DNA from: Eretmocerus hayati
Taxonomy: Eukaryota > Arthropoda > Insecta > Hymenoptera > Aphelinidae
Length of the DNA: 64,000 nt
Assembly (NCBI GenBank): GCA_029851415.1
Contig: CM056743.1
Coordinates: 22,110,905 to 22,174,904, forward strand
Direction: 5' to 3'
The notes below the pieces were generated by a model, which ran no database searches, was not told the origin of the DNA, and saw only the letters and a list, made by a program, of their open reading frames with translations. The position numbers were made by a program, and so were the translations under genes. Each line of letters starts with the position of its first letter. Positions within the stretch are counted from its first letter, which is position 1. Below, one piece after another: positions 1 to 13,700 of the stretch.

Positions 1-812
1 GGAGCTCAATTCTCTAACGTACAACCAAGTTTTGTGTCCTGTGAAGATACTGAGTGTCAGTTTTGTTTTGTAGATGATTTCTGATCAACTGTGAGTGATG
101 GATGACATTTCATGAGACTTTGTGTGTCACTTGATTTGTCATTGTCATCAAACTTGCTCCTAATTGTTATTTTTACGCCATGCTCCTCATGTCAATCTGA
201 TATACCACTATTCAAAACTCCATTAGATCAGTGACGGAATAGACCATTTTAATTATAGATTGTTACAGGAGCTTTACGCATCCCAAGTGTTTGCTCATTC
301 AAACTCTCCAGGATCTTTTATACCATTTTAATATCCATCACAGAAATTCAACAGGTCACTCTCAACCACATTCCATGATTCCAACTTTTATGGTGTATTG
401 GTGTTTCAGAACTGTATCAGCATAGGGGGCTCAAAAATCATTCAATTGCTTACATCAAGCATCACTCGACTTTTTTGAATGAACAGATATGACTATTCAT
501 GATTGAGTTGTGAGATGTAAAGTGTCATGGCACGTTCATGGATGGAGTTATCCTGATGTTCTTAATAAGCAGTCAGTCTTCTAAATTTCAATATTTAATA
601 ACTTCTACGATTCATAACAGAATTATTGGTTTGCTGTATTTGAGGAAAGGCATACTTTGGGACCAACCGTGGCTAATCGCTTTGTTTGCCTCTAATCTAT
701 TTGCATTCTACAGTCCATCTTGAAGATTAATCAAAAGTTCTATCTCATATTTATAACTTCCAATCATGCTTCATTTCAAATTATTAGGTATAAACTAAAA
801 AGATGAAAATGA
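1..812. other. No gene seen
   Basis: AT-rich, stop-dense sequence beyond the 3' side of the odorant-receptor gene. I looked here for a missing receptor TM7 exon on the minus strand and found none. No repeat or RNA gene can be supported. Confidence 0.5.
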
Positions 813-1219
813 AATAATGTAAAAAAAATATTTTCAAAAATTCACTTTTATGCAACATTGAATAGAATAGCAGCACTAAATGTGAGAATAATCTGAAATC
901 TCTCTCTTGACACTGGCATAAACGTTGGCTAAGCCAGTTGATGCACATGCTCCAAGATGTTCATGATTTTAGGGATAAATATGATAAAAGCGTGGGTTGA
1001 AAACTTGATCATTCAACAGTATCTTCCATCATTCAACCCACGCTTTTATCATATTTATACCTAAAATCATGAACATCTTGGAGCATGTGCATCAACTGAC
1101 TTAGCCAACGTTTATGCCAGTAACAAGAGAGAGATTTCAGATATTCTCACATTTAGTGCTACTCTCTTCAATGTTGCATAAAAGCGAATTTTTAAAAATA
1201 TTTTTTTTACATTATTATG
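813..1219. repeat. Near-perfect long hairpin (about 190-bp arms)
   Basis: The left arm (about 813-1001) is the reverse complement of the right arm (about 1031-1219), separated by a loop of about 29 bp. Arms match through landmarks such as CGTGGGTTGA/TTCAACCCACG at the centre and AATGTAAAAAAAATATT at the outer end, with a few mismatches. The right arm abuts a Penelope-like coding fragment, so the hairpin may be a folded-back piece of that element or a separate MITE. Confidence 0.8.
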
Positions 1220-1400
1220 AATCTTTGGCAAGCCATACGCTCTCGCCGAAGTGGTATCAGTTTGAGTCGAAGAATTTTTATGAACTAGCTTCAGTAGGTA
1301 TTTTTGTCCGTCCCAAACTTTCAAAATATCGTAAAATTTTTCTTGTTCATCAACTAATGGATTATCTTGAATAGGTAAATATGTGTCCTGAGGATTCTGA
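1212..1400 (-). pseudogene. Penelope-like element reverse transcriptase fragment
   Basis: An open minus-strand stretch reads ...KLVHKNSSTQTDTTSARAYGLPKIH. The A-R-A-Y-G-L-P-K-I-H segment matches the conserved 'YGLPKIHK' block in the RT of Penelope-like retroelements. Only this N-terminal RT part is visible. The frame then runs into the neighbouring hairpin and no GIY-YIG endonuclease or catalytic YxDD is present. It is a short dead fragment. The family call rests on one motif, so confidence is moderate. Confidence 0.5.
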
Positions 1401-1639
1401 GAGTTCTGATGAGGTCTACAAACCAAGTAGACGAAACGTTGAAAGAATAAAAATCTTTTTTTTATACTGAAGCGAGGGATTTCTCCATCAATTCCTCACC
1501 ACATAGTCCTTCAAGATCGAAAAAATTCATCTACCACTCTGCAGTATAGCTCTTTCCATTTTTTCGCATCCGTAACTTCTACGAAAGCGTAACTCTTACG
1601 GACACCTAACTCACGAACGCGTCACTCTGAACGTTGCGT

Positions 1640-1740
1640 GCTACGTTACTTCAAATGAATTCACCGAAAGTGAGGTTCCTGATAAGATCGCAAATGTGTT
1701 CAATGACATTTTTGGCATGGAATTCAGGCCGTACGTGTGT
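1640..1740 (-). pseudogene. Possible TM7 remnant of the odorant receptor
   Basis: On the minus strand a stretch reads L-N-S-M-P-K-M-S-L-N-T-F-A-I-L. This resembles the receptor family's last helix (typically L-T-A-G-K-F..L-S-L-x-T-F..I-L). It lies downstream of exon 4 but in a different frame from the open reading there, and a stop intervenes at 1782-1784. I read it as the decayed end of the same receptor gene. The match is weak. Confidence 0.3.
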
Positions 1741-1781
1741 TCAATACAATACCTCAACACTATCCCACCATAGTAGGAAAA

Positions 1782-4700
1782 TCACGTGAAAGATATGTTA
1801 CTTTGACCACAAACTTCCATCCAAGCAAATGAATTTCCACGTACGCGGGTGCATTCGTATACGTCGAACCTTGAGAAATTGAGTTGCAATATACCGCGGG
1901 TATCACTTACGTGGTGAGTGTAAACTTCACTTGCTATACAGTAGATGAAGATCTGGAACAACAGAGAAGACAACGCTCCGGCAGCTATCAAAAGTCTGAT
2001 TGCCGACAATCCGCCTTCGTTTGATAGAGCCTGGAAACAATCGGCCATCTTATAGATACATCTTACGAAAGCTGCATCAGAATACTCACATCCAGTGTCC
2101 CAACTCCAAAACTGATAACAGCAATGGACAAACCTATAACTTGTGTCAGAATGATCAGCTCGAAGGATTTCTCTATAGTCCTACTCAATCTGAAAGATAA
2201 TCTAAGTTATCATTGCAGAAAGTCAAACTGACACTGTTCTTGTTCTAGAATGGTGACTGGAAGATCGTACAAGGACTATTTGGAATTAAATAGTGTGATC
2301 GAACTATTGCCCATTAGAGTTGACATATCACTACGTATGGACCTGATAGGTTCAGCTTTAAAAGTTAAGCTTTCAGGCTTGAAGTCAATCTCGATGCTGT
2401 TTCAAAATGATATCAAGAGCCTGAGGTCAGCCTGAATTCCATTACTCTTAGGTGGATAAGCAGCTCGCGGCAATATCACGAGTTTGTGCAAATTTTAGAA
2501 TATCTTGTCTAAGAAAGGTTTGAGTGGATTGATGTATCGTGGCAAAAGTTATTAATCGATGAAAATGAATGTACGCAACGGGGAGAATTGAACACTAAAA
2601 TTATGAGATCAAAATATAAGGCCTGTCAGAATATGATTACTTCTTATCGGCTCCCATGGGAAGGGGCCTGAATTCATCAAATAAGGTTAGTTTTTACAAT
2701 TGATTCTCACCTTCTGAGCCGCGATTGTTCATCGACAATGTGTTTGATCCTTGATTCAAACGTGTTTTTGTCTTTCGCTCCAAATTTTTGTAAACCGTCA
2801 AAAACATGTTGCATTTTGTCACCAAGTATCTCAACTTGAGCGCTGAGATGGAAGATTAAGGCACCAAATAGATTATCCGGTACAGTAAAAGCTATAGCGT
2901 TGAAGAGCATTGCGATTGTAACGAGTATGTACAGTAATTCAAAAGTTGGAGATCTCAAAGCTTCAAATGGGAAATACATCTGTAAAGGAAGGAAGTGACC
3001 ATCTTCCATTTCAGGATCAGTGATGTTATTGAGAATGCGGGAGGTGATGCCAAAATATGGAGCAATACTGAAGTTAATAAGACAACTTAGTATCATGGAG
3101 TATCCAAAAATGGTGAAGATGCGTGCTCGACGAGCCTGTTTCAACATAACTGATCGCTCCCATGTTGTTTTCTCTTTGTACCAGTCGCTGATTGCTTCTC
3201 TCGTAACTTCAAAAAGCTCTGTACAGACAAACCATGTTATTGATTACAATGGATTCCATATTGTTTTATGTTCTAGTCATTTGTGATATTGTAACAAGTA
3301 AGAATATTCTTATGGAGAAACAGTTCATGAAAGATATACAACTAACGAAATAGTCTATATAAAAGTGATTTGTGAAGCTTTTGTCTAATCAGTTGTATTG
3401 GTTTTTGAAAGCATCGAGAAAATCTTCCTTTTAAATATCCCAGTAGCTAAGGGGGAATGGGAAGTTCTGAGTAGGCAATTTGTGCTCCAGAAGGTTTGGG
3501 AACGTTTGTCTGTGTATCCTGAGGTGCTGACTCCATTTCACGACGTCACTAGCCCAAAAAATACCGGGGTTCTTCATCATCAACTATTTGTAGTACAAAA
3601 TTATCGTTTCCTGCCGATATCTTGAAAAAAATGCGTTTTCACGAGGATCCTCTAAGCCATGAAACTTCAGAAAGCAAACCTTTAGGAAGCCACGGAACTT
3701 CAGTAAAGTCAACAGTAGAGCTTCTTCCCGGCAAGAAGAATGTTCCCAGTTCGATCCTGAGTCCAGGCATTTTTTTCACGATGTCAGTCGAATGCATTTT
3801 TTTCTTTGCTTAACATCTCGACGATCAAACCCTGATCGATAATTTCTCATCAAAAATGGCCTCAAATCCAGGGTCAACAAAAAAGAAATAAAAATTAGTA
3901 CTCCCATGCCGGTTTACGAATTTAATATCATTGATTTAGGAAGCGAACACCATTACCCACAGAATGTAAGTTTTCATGAGTTCTCCAGAATGCACGAGCT
4001 TGAAAAATTCACGGAACCTATGACTCATGGTTGACGTAGTCTTTATATGTATATGAGGCTGTCGCTTTAACAATACGTAGTTAATTTCTTGCCACTTTGA
4101 CAGACGTCAATTTCTGACTAGGTGACCAACTTCTTCTGAAAAAGGATGAAATTTTCTTAAAAATGACCGAGTTTCACGACACACTTCTAAGGGCCATCCC
4201 TGTGAAAAATTCTGTGCACAATAACTTTGTTGGTTCGAGATCTCAGCGAGAACGAGATTCTTACGCTAAAACAAAATTTAGCATAAAAAAGGTCAGAATG
4301 AGAAATTTCAGCGTCCTCGAGTCGGAGTATCAAGGTGTCGATCAGCATAAACAAAGATCGATCCCGGTTCACAATCTCTCTTAATTCCATCTCACAGACG
4401 CCAGTTGCTTTAACTCCGGGTTCTAGGAAACGTGATAATATCTCTGGAAATCGTATTGCCTATTCAGCTGATCTCCTCCCCCCCCCCCCCCCTCCGAACA
4501 GAAACGGGACTCTCACGCGAAGCCTGTTGATGTCTCGATCAAGCTATAATCACCACAAGAATTGCCGTCAGTAACAATTACGTTATATACAGGGGGGAAT
4601 GAAGTTTTATGATCACGACCATATGGATGACTCTGGATCAGAATGACATAAGACTGAACTCATTGAAGACCGGGCGGCTAAAAAGCTCGATGAAACAGAT

Positions 4701-7700
4701 TCCCACCACTACGAAATATGTGATGCTAGGGAAAATGAGGACACACAAATGTTTTTGTTTCGTCAGAAAACTCTCCATATCGTAGATATGCAGTTTTCAA
4801 CTTAATGCACCACATATCGATTTTGACCCTTTTAGGTTGTTGAAAAGGCAATAACCAATGAACAAAAAATGAACACTTATTGGACCACTGTATATATGAC
4901 AAAAATCTCTTGCGAATGATAATCTTGCCGCAAATAGGAAAAACTCGATTTTAGAAAGAATATCTTCAATCCTGCTGGGAAATTTTTTGAGAGCACTTCA
5001 TCGCTCAACAAACAACGAGAAATTCGTTCGATTTAATCTCTAAGACTGGTAGCGGTAGTTCGGACGCCTGATGAGTGGATAACTCGAGTTCCAGGAGATT
5101 CAGAAGCGTTTTCTAATATATTCTGAGGTGGTGAACCGATTGCTCGAGGTCGATAGTCCGAAAACCACGGCACTTTTTTATTATCATCAATTTTTCATGT
5201 AAAATCGTGGTTGTAGGCAACATACTCAGAAAATATGCGCTGAGACGCGGAATTCCATGGGACCGAAGTCGTAGAGCGTCAGATTTCTCATCAAAAATAT
5301 TCTCACAAATCCCCCGAAAAATCCAAGCCTACGGCGGGAAATGCGCGAAATCTATTCAGCCACAGAACCAACTTCCTTCCTAATTCTCTCGATTCATACT
5401 TAAAAGGGTTTAAGTTTGATGGTATCAAACAGTGAGCAATTTTGAGGACATTTCATTGCCTCCAAGATGCTTTTGCTCGCCTGGCCATAAATCAACAGAT
5501 GTCAAAGTGGCACTGAGTTAATTAGTGATGCGTTGGCCGCCCCTTGTGATCCCATGTTAAACTTTTGGGCAGATTCCCAGTGTTCTACGTTCTAGGCTTG
5601 GGTTTTCCGGGAAATTGGTTCAGACCTTTTCTGTAGGAAATTTCTCGAGTATAACTTTCCTTCAGATCTTTCTGCAAAAATTCATTTTCCTGAGTTATTT
5701 CGTAGGAAATAATAATTTTGCGCTAATAATTGAGGGGATGGGTGGGAAAAGGGACTAACCGCCATTATGCCCTTTTTCCGGACATCGCTTTTCTTGAGCC
5801 CCTATACCAAGGTCTACCACCCCCCGAAAATCCGTTTTTCATAAGATCCCAAAAACCGTCTGGCAGATAAAAGAGCGTTACGCCATTTCATCTGCACGAT
5901 AAAAGGGCGTATGTGCGATGATAGAATGTTGAAAGGGCGTAACTGCTATGATAAGATGTTGAAAGGGCGTAACTACTGTGATAACATTTCAAAAGCAGGG
6001 CTTAATTTTTTGCTCAGCCCAACAGAATTTGGAAAAAGGGCTTAAGTACCTGATTGAAAAGATTTGAAAGGGCGTAATTACTTTGTAACAGGGCGTAAGT
6101 GAGGGCGAATCTGGAAAAAGGGCCTAATTACCGAGGAGAAATTTTATAAAAATTCTCCAGTGTCTGGAAACGCTTTTCCACCTAACATAACGATGAAAAC
6201 ATGTTGTTTCACCTTCAAATTGATTGTTTATACCCTTCTCTAGTGAAAAAATTTCTCGTCATTTTCACACGACTGATGGAAGCTTTTCGTGTCCATAGAA
6301 CCGTAGAGCATGAATAGAACCACCCCCTAGCAATCAGATATCTTTCAAAACATGCCCAGGAACACTCTCAAAAAATTTGGAGACGATTGGACTTGATCGC
6401 GAGCTTTAATTCCACTTTTTGTGAGGGAGAAAGGCCGAAATTTGACCCTGTATTCGGAAAAAGGGCGTAATTGCATTTTTTGAGATTGCTGAAAAGAGCT
6501 CAAAATCAAATTTCATACCCCGGCTCGGATTGGGCTATTTCGAGAATGTTATTCTCTTCGAAATAAGTCAGGTCGACTCGTCCAATTGAGTCTGTAACGG
6601 TTTTCATCAAGTTTTTATTGATTTTCTCAAAATGACCGTTTTGCAACTACGCCCTTTCTCCACCCACCCCCTCAATTGGTAACAGCAATGAAACACCGGA
6701 GTTCCCGGACTATTGATCTCCAGCAATCGAATCATCGCCTCGAAATACATCAGATAAAACTTTCAAATGCCCTGGGACACAAGTTGCCGACCTAGACCCC
6801 CCCCCCCCCCGGGCGCCTGAACTACCTCGACCAGTTATGAGAAGTAGACCGACCAAATTCCTCCTTGTTTGTTGTGTGATCTAGACCTCCCAGAAAAGTT
6901 TTCAGCAGGATTGAAGATGTTATTCCTGATTAATCGAGTTTTTCGTATTTTTGTCAAAATAGTCATTTCCAGGGAGTTTTGGTCCTACATTGGTCTAATA
7001 ACTGCTTTTCCGTTCATTTTGTCTTCCCGAGGAAATTTGGAGATCCTGCTGATTTATTGCATTTCCACCGATCTACAAAGGTGGGTGTTTCAGTATAATT
7101 GCGGCTTATCAATTCGAAAATCACATATCCCCGACATAGAGAGTTTCGCCATGAACAAAAAAGTATACGTGGCTTCTCATTTTGTCCTTAGAATCATAAA
7201 TTTCGTAGCGGCGGAGAACTAATCCATCTATATGATGGGAGGAATGGCCGAATTGCGAGGCATTCCTTATCGGAGCAAGATTTCTTAACAGAGCCTCCGT
7301 CACTCTGAGTGTCTGGGGAACATACATCCCCTATGAAGCAACAGAGCCATCGGGAGGATATCAAGAACCCGACTTCAATATCATTGTTAGTCTCGAATGC
7401 AGAGCTGACGATAGTTTCCATCCTTGTCTCTACACCGTACTGAATTGAGGGTGTAGTGACCCAAGAACCTACGGACTGACCGTAGGTTCTTGATATCTTC
7501 CCGATGGCTCTGTGGCTCTATAGGGGATGTATGTTTCCCAGACACTCAGAGTGACGGAGGCTCTGTCAAGAAATCTTGCTTCGATAAGAAATGCCTCGCA
7601 ATTCGGCCGTTCCTCCCATCATATATTGAAACATAGCGAGGGTATAATTTTCATAACTAATCCATCTATCTTGTTGGCTGCCCGATCTTAGATGGATTGA

Positions 7701-10700
7701 GTCTTAATTGAGTCTTGGAGATTCATACGGGTTCAAGATACTCATCACTGCCCTACCCAATCCACGATCAGAGGCATGCGCACGTACGAGCATATGTCGC
7801 TTCTGTGGGCTAAGAAGTGAAAGAGTTTGACCGAGACAAGTTTAATGAGGTGATCACGCAAGAACCCGAGCTAGTACGGAACGCTAGCCCTGGAGAGCTG
7901 GCTGATATGGTGACGAAGCTGATAATTGCGGCTTACGATACTTCTACGCCACGCAGATAACGTCCCCGGAAGTAGCGCTGGCAGGCCTACTGGTTGACAG
8001 CTAAGATGGCTCAATTTTGAAGGGATTCAATGCCAAGAGCAGATGGGCGCAGCGTTCCAGAAAAAAGACCCATCCCAGAGCAGAAGTGGATGCTTCGTTG
8101 TACAAACAGGCTAGAACGAAGCTCCACTACGCCATACGAAAGAGTAGACAGGCATGGCGGCAGATACTCAACATGGAGAACGACGAACCGTGGGGACCCC
8201 ATCTACAATCTTGATGAGCAAAATCTGCTCACAGTTAGACTACTCAACTACTTGAGCTGTTCAACCAATGCCTGGGAGCCAGCTTCTTCCCCAGGCGATG
8301 GAAATGCCAGAAACTCGTTGTGATACCTGAAGGTAAGGATATTGACGCCATAGCAGCGTCGTTGCAGAGGCTTTTGGGATGTTTGAAAACTCGGGAAAGC
8401 TCTATGGAAGGATGGTGCTCAATCGTCTTGAGAGAGCCCACGAGCAAGTAGGCGGGCTGGCTTCGCGGCAGTTCAGATTTCAAAATTGTCGAAGCACTTT
8501 CGAGGCTGTGCAAATGGTTCAAGATGCTGGCGGAAGGACGGTCAACCTCGTTTCCAAACCCGGCGGATACTGTGCAATCATATTGTTAGACGTGAAGAAT
8601 GCATTCAACTGGGTGAGCTGGGAGAGTTATAGATCGCTAGTACGAGGAGTACCTGGTTACTCCCTCACACTCGTGTGTGACTAATGTAGACTTCCATCTA
8701 TCGTAGTTGGAACAGATGGAGATAGTATGGGACAGGCACTCTCCGCAAGAGTCGCATATCTTGTCGTGGAACGAATGTATAGCGAGCACCTTGAACTTGC
8801 GATTCTCAAGTGCGAAGTAGTTGTCGTCATGAAACGGCGTGGATGCCATTGTTACAAACCACTGGTGTTTCTCAATCAAGCTCAAGAGGTTCCACAGAAG
8901 AGAGCCTTAAAATACCTCGAAATATGGCTTGATGACAAATGGTCATACAAGCGACACCTTTAAGAGGCATCCCAGAAGGTAGACAGGACCGGGGCTACTC
9001 TGCAGCGATTGATGCCCAATATAGGAGGTCTGAAACCCCCAAGGAGAGAGCTTCTCAACACGTGAGCTCCTACACCGTGTTTCAAAAGGTGTGTACATAC
9101 CGTAACAGGGAGTTAGAAAAAATTTTGTATTTTCGGAAAAGTTTTTCAAGAAGTTTTGTAATAATTTTCAGATTTTGTAACTTTCAATAGAAAAAGTCAC
9201 TTTTATCATTACATTTGTAATGTTTGAAATTTGGCGGCAATTGTTTGTTGTGTAATGATTCACCACTAATCATTACATAAACAATATGTAATGATTAGTG
9301 TAATGCTTTCGAGGTTATGTGTATTGAATAGTAAAGAGAGCTCGAAATTATCCCGGCAGCATAATACGGCAAAGTCGGTAACGGCAGGTCACGCATAAAC
9401 CGGTCTATTGCTAAATCGTGTATTGATGCGCCTCTCATTTGCGCAGAAGTCGTACGAGTTAACCTCGACCCATCATCAGCGGCAATGCTGCAAAGCAGAC
9501 GCCCGCAGAAGTCACGGCTTGCGTCGTCGGCTTTGTTATTGTTGCGACCCGGTGTGCATCAAATTACAAAATCAGCTCGAGAACTTGGCCACCGTTTGCC
9601 TCTAGGTCGCGCGATGTGTATTCGGCGGCGATGAAGAACCAGAGTGTCCATCCTTCGCGTGGATTATCTGCGGATGTGTCGACAACTTTTCTGCAAGGAC
9701 AAGAGCCCGGCATCATTGGAAAGTGATTTCTACGAGTGTGACGTGTTTGGTGATTTTTAATTAATAGTGTAGCCGTGACTAGTTCAGCAGCATGCCACAA
9801 TCACTCTCGTCGTTGCTCATTTTTCCCTCGTCTGCGAGTATATAGTGCACCCCACAACACTCATGGAGTGCTCACGTCCTTGCAGAATGTTTTTAGACAT
9901 GTAGACCGGCCATTTGGAGAGGGATGGCGCTCTGGTGCATCATCGTCGTCGAGTACACATCGCTCATGCCGAGAGCTGGTGCACAGTACTCAGTTGGCAG
10001 CTAGCTGAGCCAATGACGCTAACATTTGGTGTCGTTGTCATATGCTCTGCAATCGAATGCTCGTGATCACAGGTGAGCTTAAATGTAGTCGTGCACAGTA
10101 ACACTGGCTGGGCGATGTCTTCTCGGCGATGATGGAGCACCAAAGTGTCGTTTTTCTTCCGAATCGCCGGTGAAAGAGTGAAAATCTGCTTTCAGGGATG
10201 AGAGCCTGGTACATGCCAGGAGCGCTCGGCGGGAAGTGCCTACCACGATTACGGCCTAATCAGCGCAGGCGAGACAGCCATTTCGTGTACGCAAATTCCC
10301 ATAGAAGGAAAATAGACCTCTCTAGAAAGCCCGGGTGGATTTCTCGCGTGCGCGAGGACCAACACCTGGAGCTCTTTTCGGCCGTGGTGAATTCTCGCTT
10401 GCGCGAGTCCCCAACTTGGCTCACGTGAGACCCAAAATCAGAAATTTCCCAGCTTAGCATACGCGAGACCAAAGTTTGGGACTTAACTTTGACCATGGAA
10501 ATTCTCTCGCACACGCATCAGAAGCTTCTCTCGTCTGTGCAAAATTCTCGCGTGCAAGGAAAGTATCTCAACTTAGCCTACGCGGGACCCAACATCAGAA
10601 GCCCCTCTCGATCAAGGGAAATTTTCGGGTGCGCGCAAGATTTCTCAGCTCAGCGTACGCGAGACCCAAGTTGGGTACTCCATTTCGATCATGGGAATTT

Positions 10701-13700
10701 AACGCGTGCGCGAGACTTTCCCGAATCAGCTTACGCGAGACTCATTATCAAAAGCTGCTTCTCTTGGCCAACTATACGTGTGCGAAGCTCAGAATGTGAG
10801 GCTTATCTCAGTCGTAGAAAATTCCCAAACGCGAGCGCGAGCTTAAACATCGAAACTTTAGAATTCACCTCGACCATAGGAATTTCTCGTGTGCGCGAAA
10901 ATTGCACACTGAGTGTACTCGAAGCCCGGAATCATAAGCTCATGTTGGTCATGGGAAATTCTCGCGTCGGACAAGTCTCAATTTAACGTACGCGAGGCAC
11001 AACATCAGAACACCAGCAGTTCACCTCGACCATAGAAATCCCTCGCGTGCGCGAGCTTTCTGCAACTAGGCGTACGCGAGCTTAAGTACATGAGCGTATC
11101 TCGTCCGTGGGATTTCCGTCTCAAACTGCGTGAGGCCCAACAAGAGGAACTTACGTCGGACTTAGAAAATTCTGGCGTGCGCGAAAAATTCTCAACTTCG
11201 CGTGCGCGAGGCTCAACATCGAAACTCTAGCAGTTCACCTCGACCATGTGAATGTCTCGCGCACGAGAGAATTTTCACACAGAGTGTACGCGAGATCCAA
11301 AATCAGAAGCTCTTGTCGGCCGAAGGAAATTCTCACGTGCGCGAAAAGCTTCCAACTTAGGGGACTTGAGGCCCAACATCAAAACTCTTCACCTCGACCA
11401 AGAAAATTCCTCGCGTGCGCGAGCTTTCTACAACTAGGCGTACGCGAGCTCAAGGACATGAGCGTATTTCGTCCGTGGGAATTTCTCACGTGCGCGGAAA
11501 ATTTCCAACTTAGCATGCGCGAGGCCCAACATGAGAGGCTTATCTCGGGCGTGAAAAATTCTCGCGTGCGCGAAAAATTCTGAGCTTAGCGTGAGCGAGA
11601 CCCAACATCAAGACTCCAGCAGTTCGACTTGACCATTGGAATTCCTCGCGTGCGCAAGCCTCCCCCAACTATACGTGTGCGAAGCTCAGAATGTGAGGCT
11701 TATCTCAGTCGTAGAAAATTCTCACGTGCGCGGAAAATTCCCAAACGCGAGCGCGAGCTTAAACATCGAAACTTTAGAATTCACCTCGACCACAGGAATT
11801 TCTCGCGTGCGCGAAAATAACCACACTGAATGTACGTGAGGCCCAGAATTATAAGCTCATGTTGGCTATGGGAAATTTTCGCGTGCGCGGACAAGTCCCA
11901 ATTAAACGTACGCGAGGCACAACATCAGAACACCAGCAGTTCACCTTGACCGTAGAAATCCCTCGCGTGCGCGAGCTTTCTACAACTAGGCGTACGCGAG
12001 CTCAAGAACATGAGCGTTTCTCGTCCGTGGGAATTTCTCGCGTGTGCGAAAAATTTCCGTCTCAAACTGCGTGAGGCTCAACATCAAGTCTCCAGCAGTT
12101 TGACATGACCACTGGCATTCCTCGCGTGCGCAAGCCTTCCCCAACTATACGTGTGCGAAGCTCAGAATGTGAGGCTTATCTCAGTCGTAGAAACTTCTCA
12201 CGTGAGCGGAAAATTCCCAAACGCGAGCTCGAGCTTAAAAATTGAAACTTTAGAATTCACCTCGACCATAGGAATGTCTCGTGTGCGCGAAAATTGCACA
12301 CTGAGTGTACTCGAAACCCAACATTAGAGGCTTACCTCGAATGTAGAAAATTCTCGCGTGCGCCAAGAATTCCCCAATCACCGTGCGCAAGGCTCAACAT
12401 CGAAACTCTCGCATTTCTCCTCGACCATAGGAATTTCTCGTGTGCGCGAAAATTGGACACTGAGTGTACTCGAAGCCCGGAATCATAAGCTCATGTCGGC
12501 CATCGGAAATCCTCGCGTGCGCGAACAATCCCCAACTTTGCGTACGCGAGGTACAACATCAGAGGCTTACCTCGGACGTTGAAAATTCTCGCGTGTGCGA
12601 AAAATTCAAAGATTAGCGTGCGCGAGGCTCGATACCGAAACTTCAGCAGTTCACCTCGACCATAGGAATTTCCCGCGCACGAGAGAATTACCACACAAAT
12701 TGTACGCGAGGCCTGAAATCAGAAGCTCGAGGCGCGCGAGAAAATCTCAACTCAGCGTACGGGAAACTCAAGGTGCAGGATTCATTTTGCTCAAGGAAAT
12801 TGCTCGCGTGCGTAAGACCCATCACCAGAAGCTCCTTTCGGTTGTTTTGCATGCGAAATTCTTTTTTCTCAAGTATCAAATGGCGAAAAATCACTAAATT
12901 AGCGTGCGCGAGGCTCATCGAAACTTTAACAGTTCAGCTCGACCAAATTACCGTGCTCGAGGCCCAACATAAAAGGCTTACTTCGGCCGTGAAAGATTCT
13001 CGCGTGCGCGAAAAATTCTCAGCTTAGTGTGCGCGAGACCCAATCAAGACTCGAACAGTTCGACTTGACCATTGGAATTCCTCGCTTGCGCGAGCCTTCC
13101 CGAACAATACCTGTGCAAAGATTAGAATGTGAGGCTTATCTCAGTCGTAGAAAATTCTCACGTGCGCGGAAAATTCCCAACTTGGCGTGCGCGAGCCTAA
13201 ACATCGAAACTTCAGAAGCCCACCTTGACGATACGAATTTCTCGCGTGCGCGAAGATGACCACACTGAATGTACGTGAGGCTCAGAATCATAAGCTCATG
13301 TCGGCCATGGGGAATTCTCGCGTGCGCGAACATTCCCAACTCAACGTACGCGAGGCACAACATCAAAACTTTGGCCGAGTCTACATAGACGCGCTCACCC
13401 CAGGCGCGCGCGTGCTTTCCTCTCGCACTCTCCACTCAAACACCGGAGTAGATGCCGAAAATGGGATTTGAAAATCTTTCGACGAGTGTTCCCTCTTAAT
13501 TGGAGTATCAGATCGGGTTTGTGAGATAAAAACGTCCAGTTTATCGCGTAAATCGACCAAAAACTTGATTTGCATCTAATAGAGATCGAAAAGTGAGAGA
13601 CTTGGGTGTCGGTCGATGTGCCTAATATCACCACCCCCCAACTTCTCAGGTCCCTAACTCGCGGCTCATTCAACAATATTCAACATTATTCTGGTTTTGC

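Noticed and set aside
9775..10008. ORF in the left foldback arm (mirrored at 15431-15664) as a possible element gene
   Set aside because: The two copies exist only because the arms are inverted repeats. The reading shows no known domain and has low-complexity serine/histidine runs; it is short and has no splice context.
10198..13471. Many Arg-rich ORFs across the palindrome array
   Set aside because: They are readings of the CGCGTGCGCGAG repeat (SRVRE-, RARK-type strings) in several frames, so they are products of the repeat and not genes.
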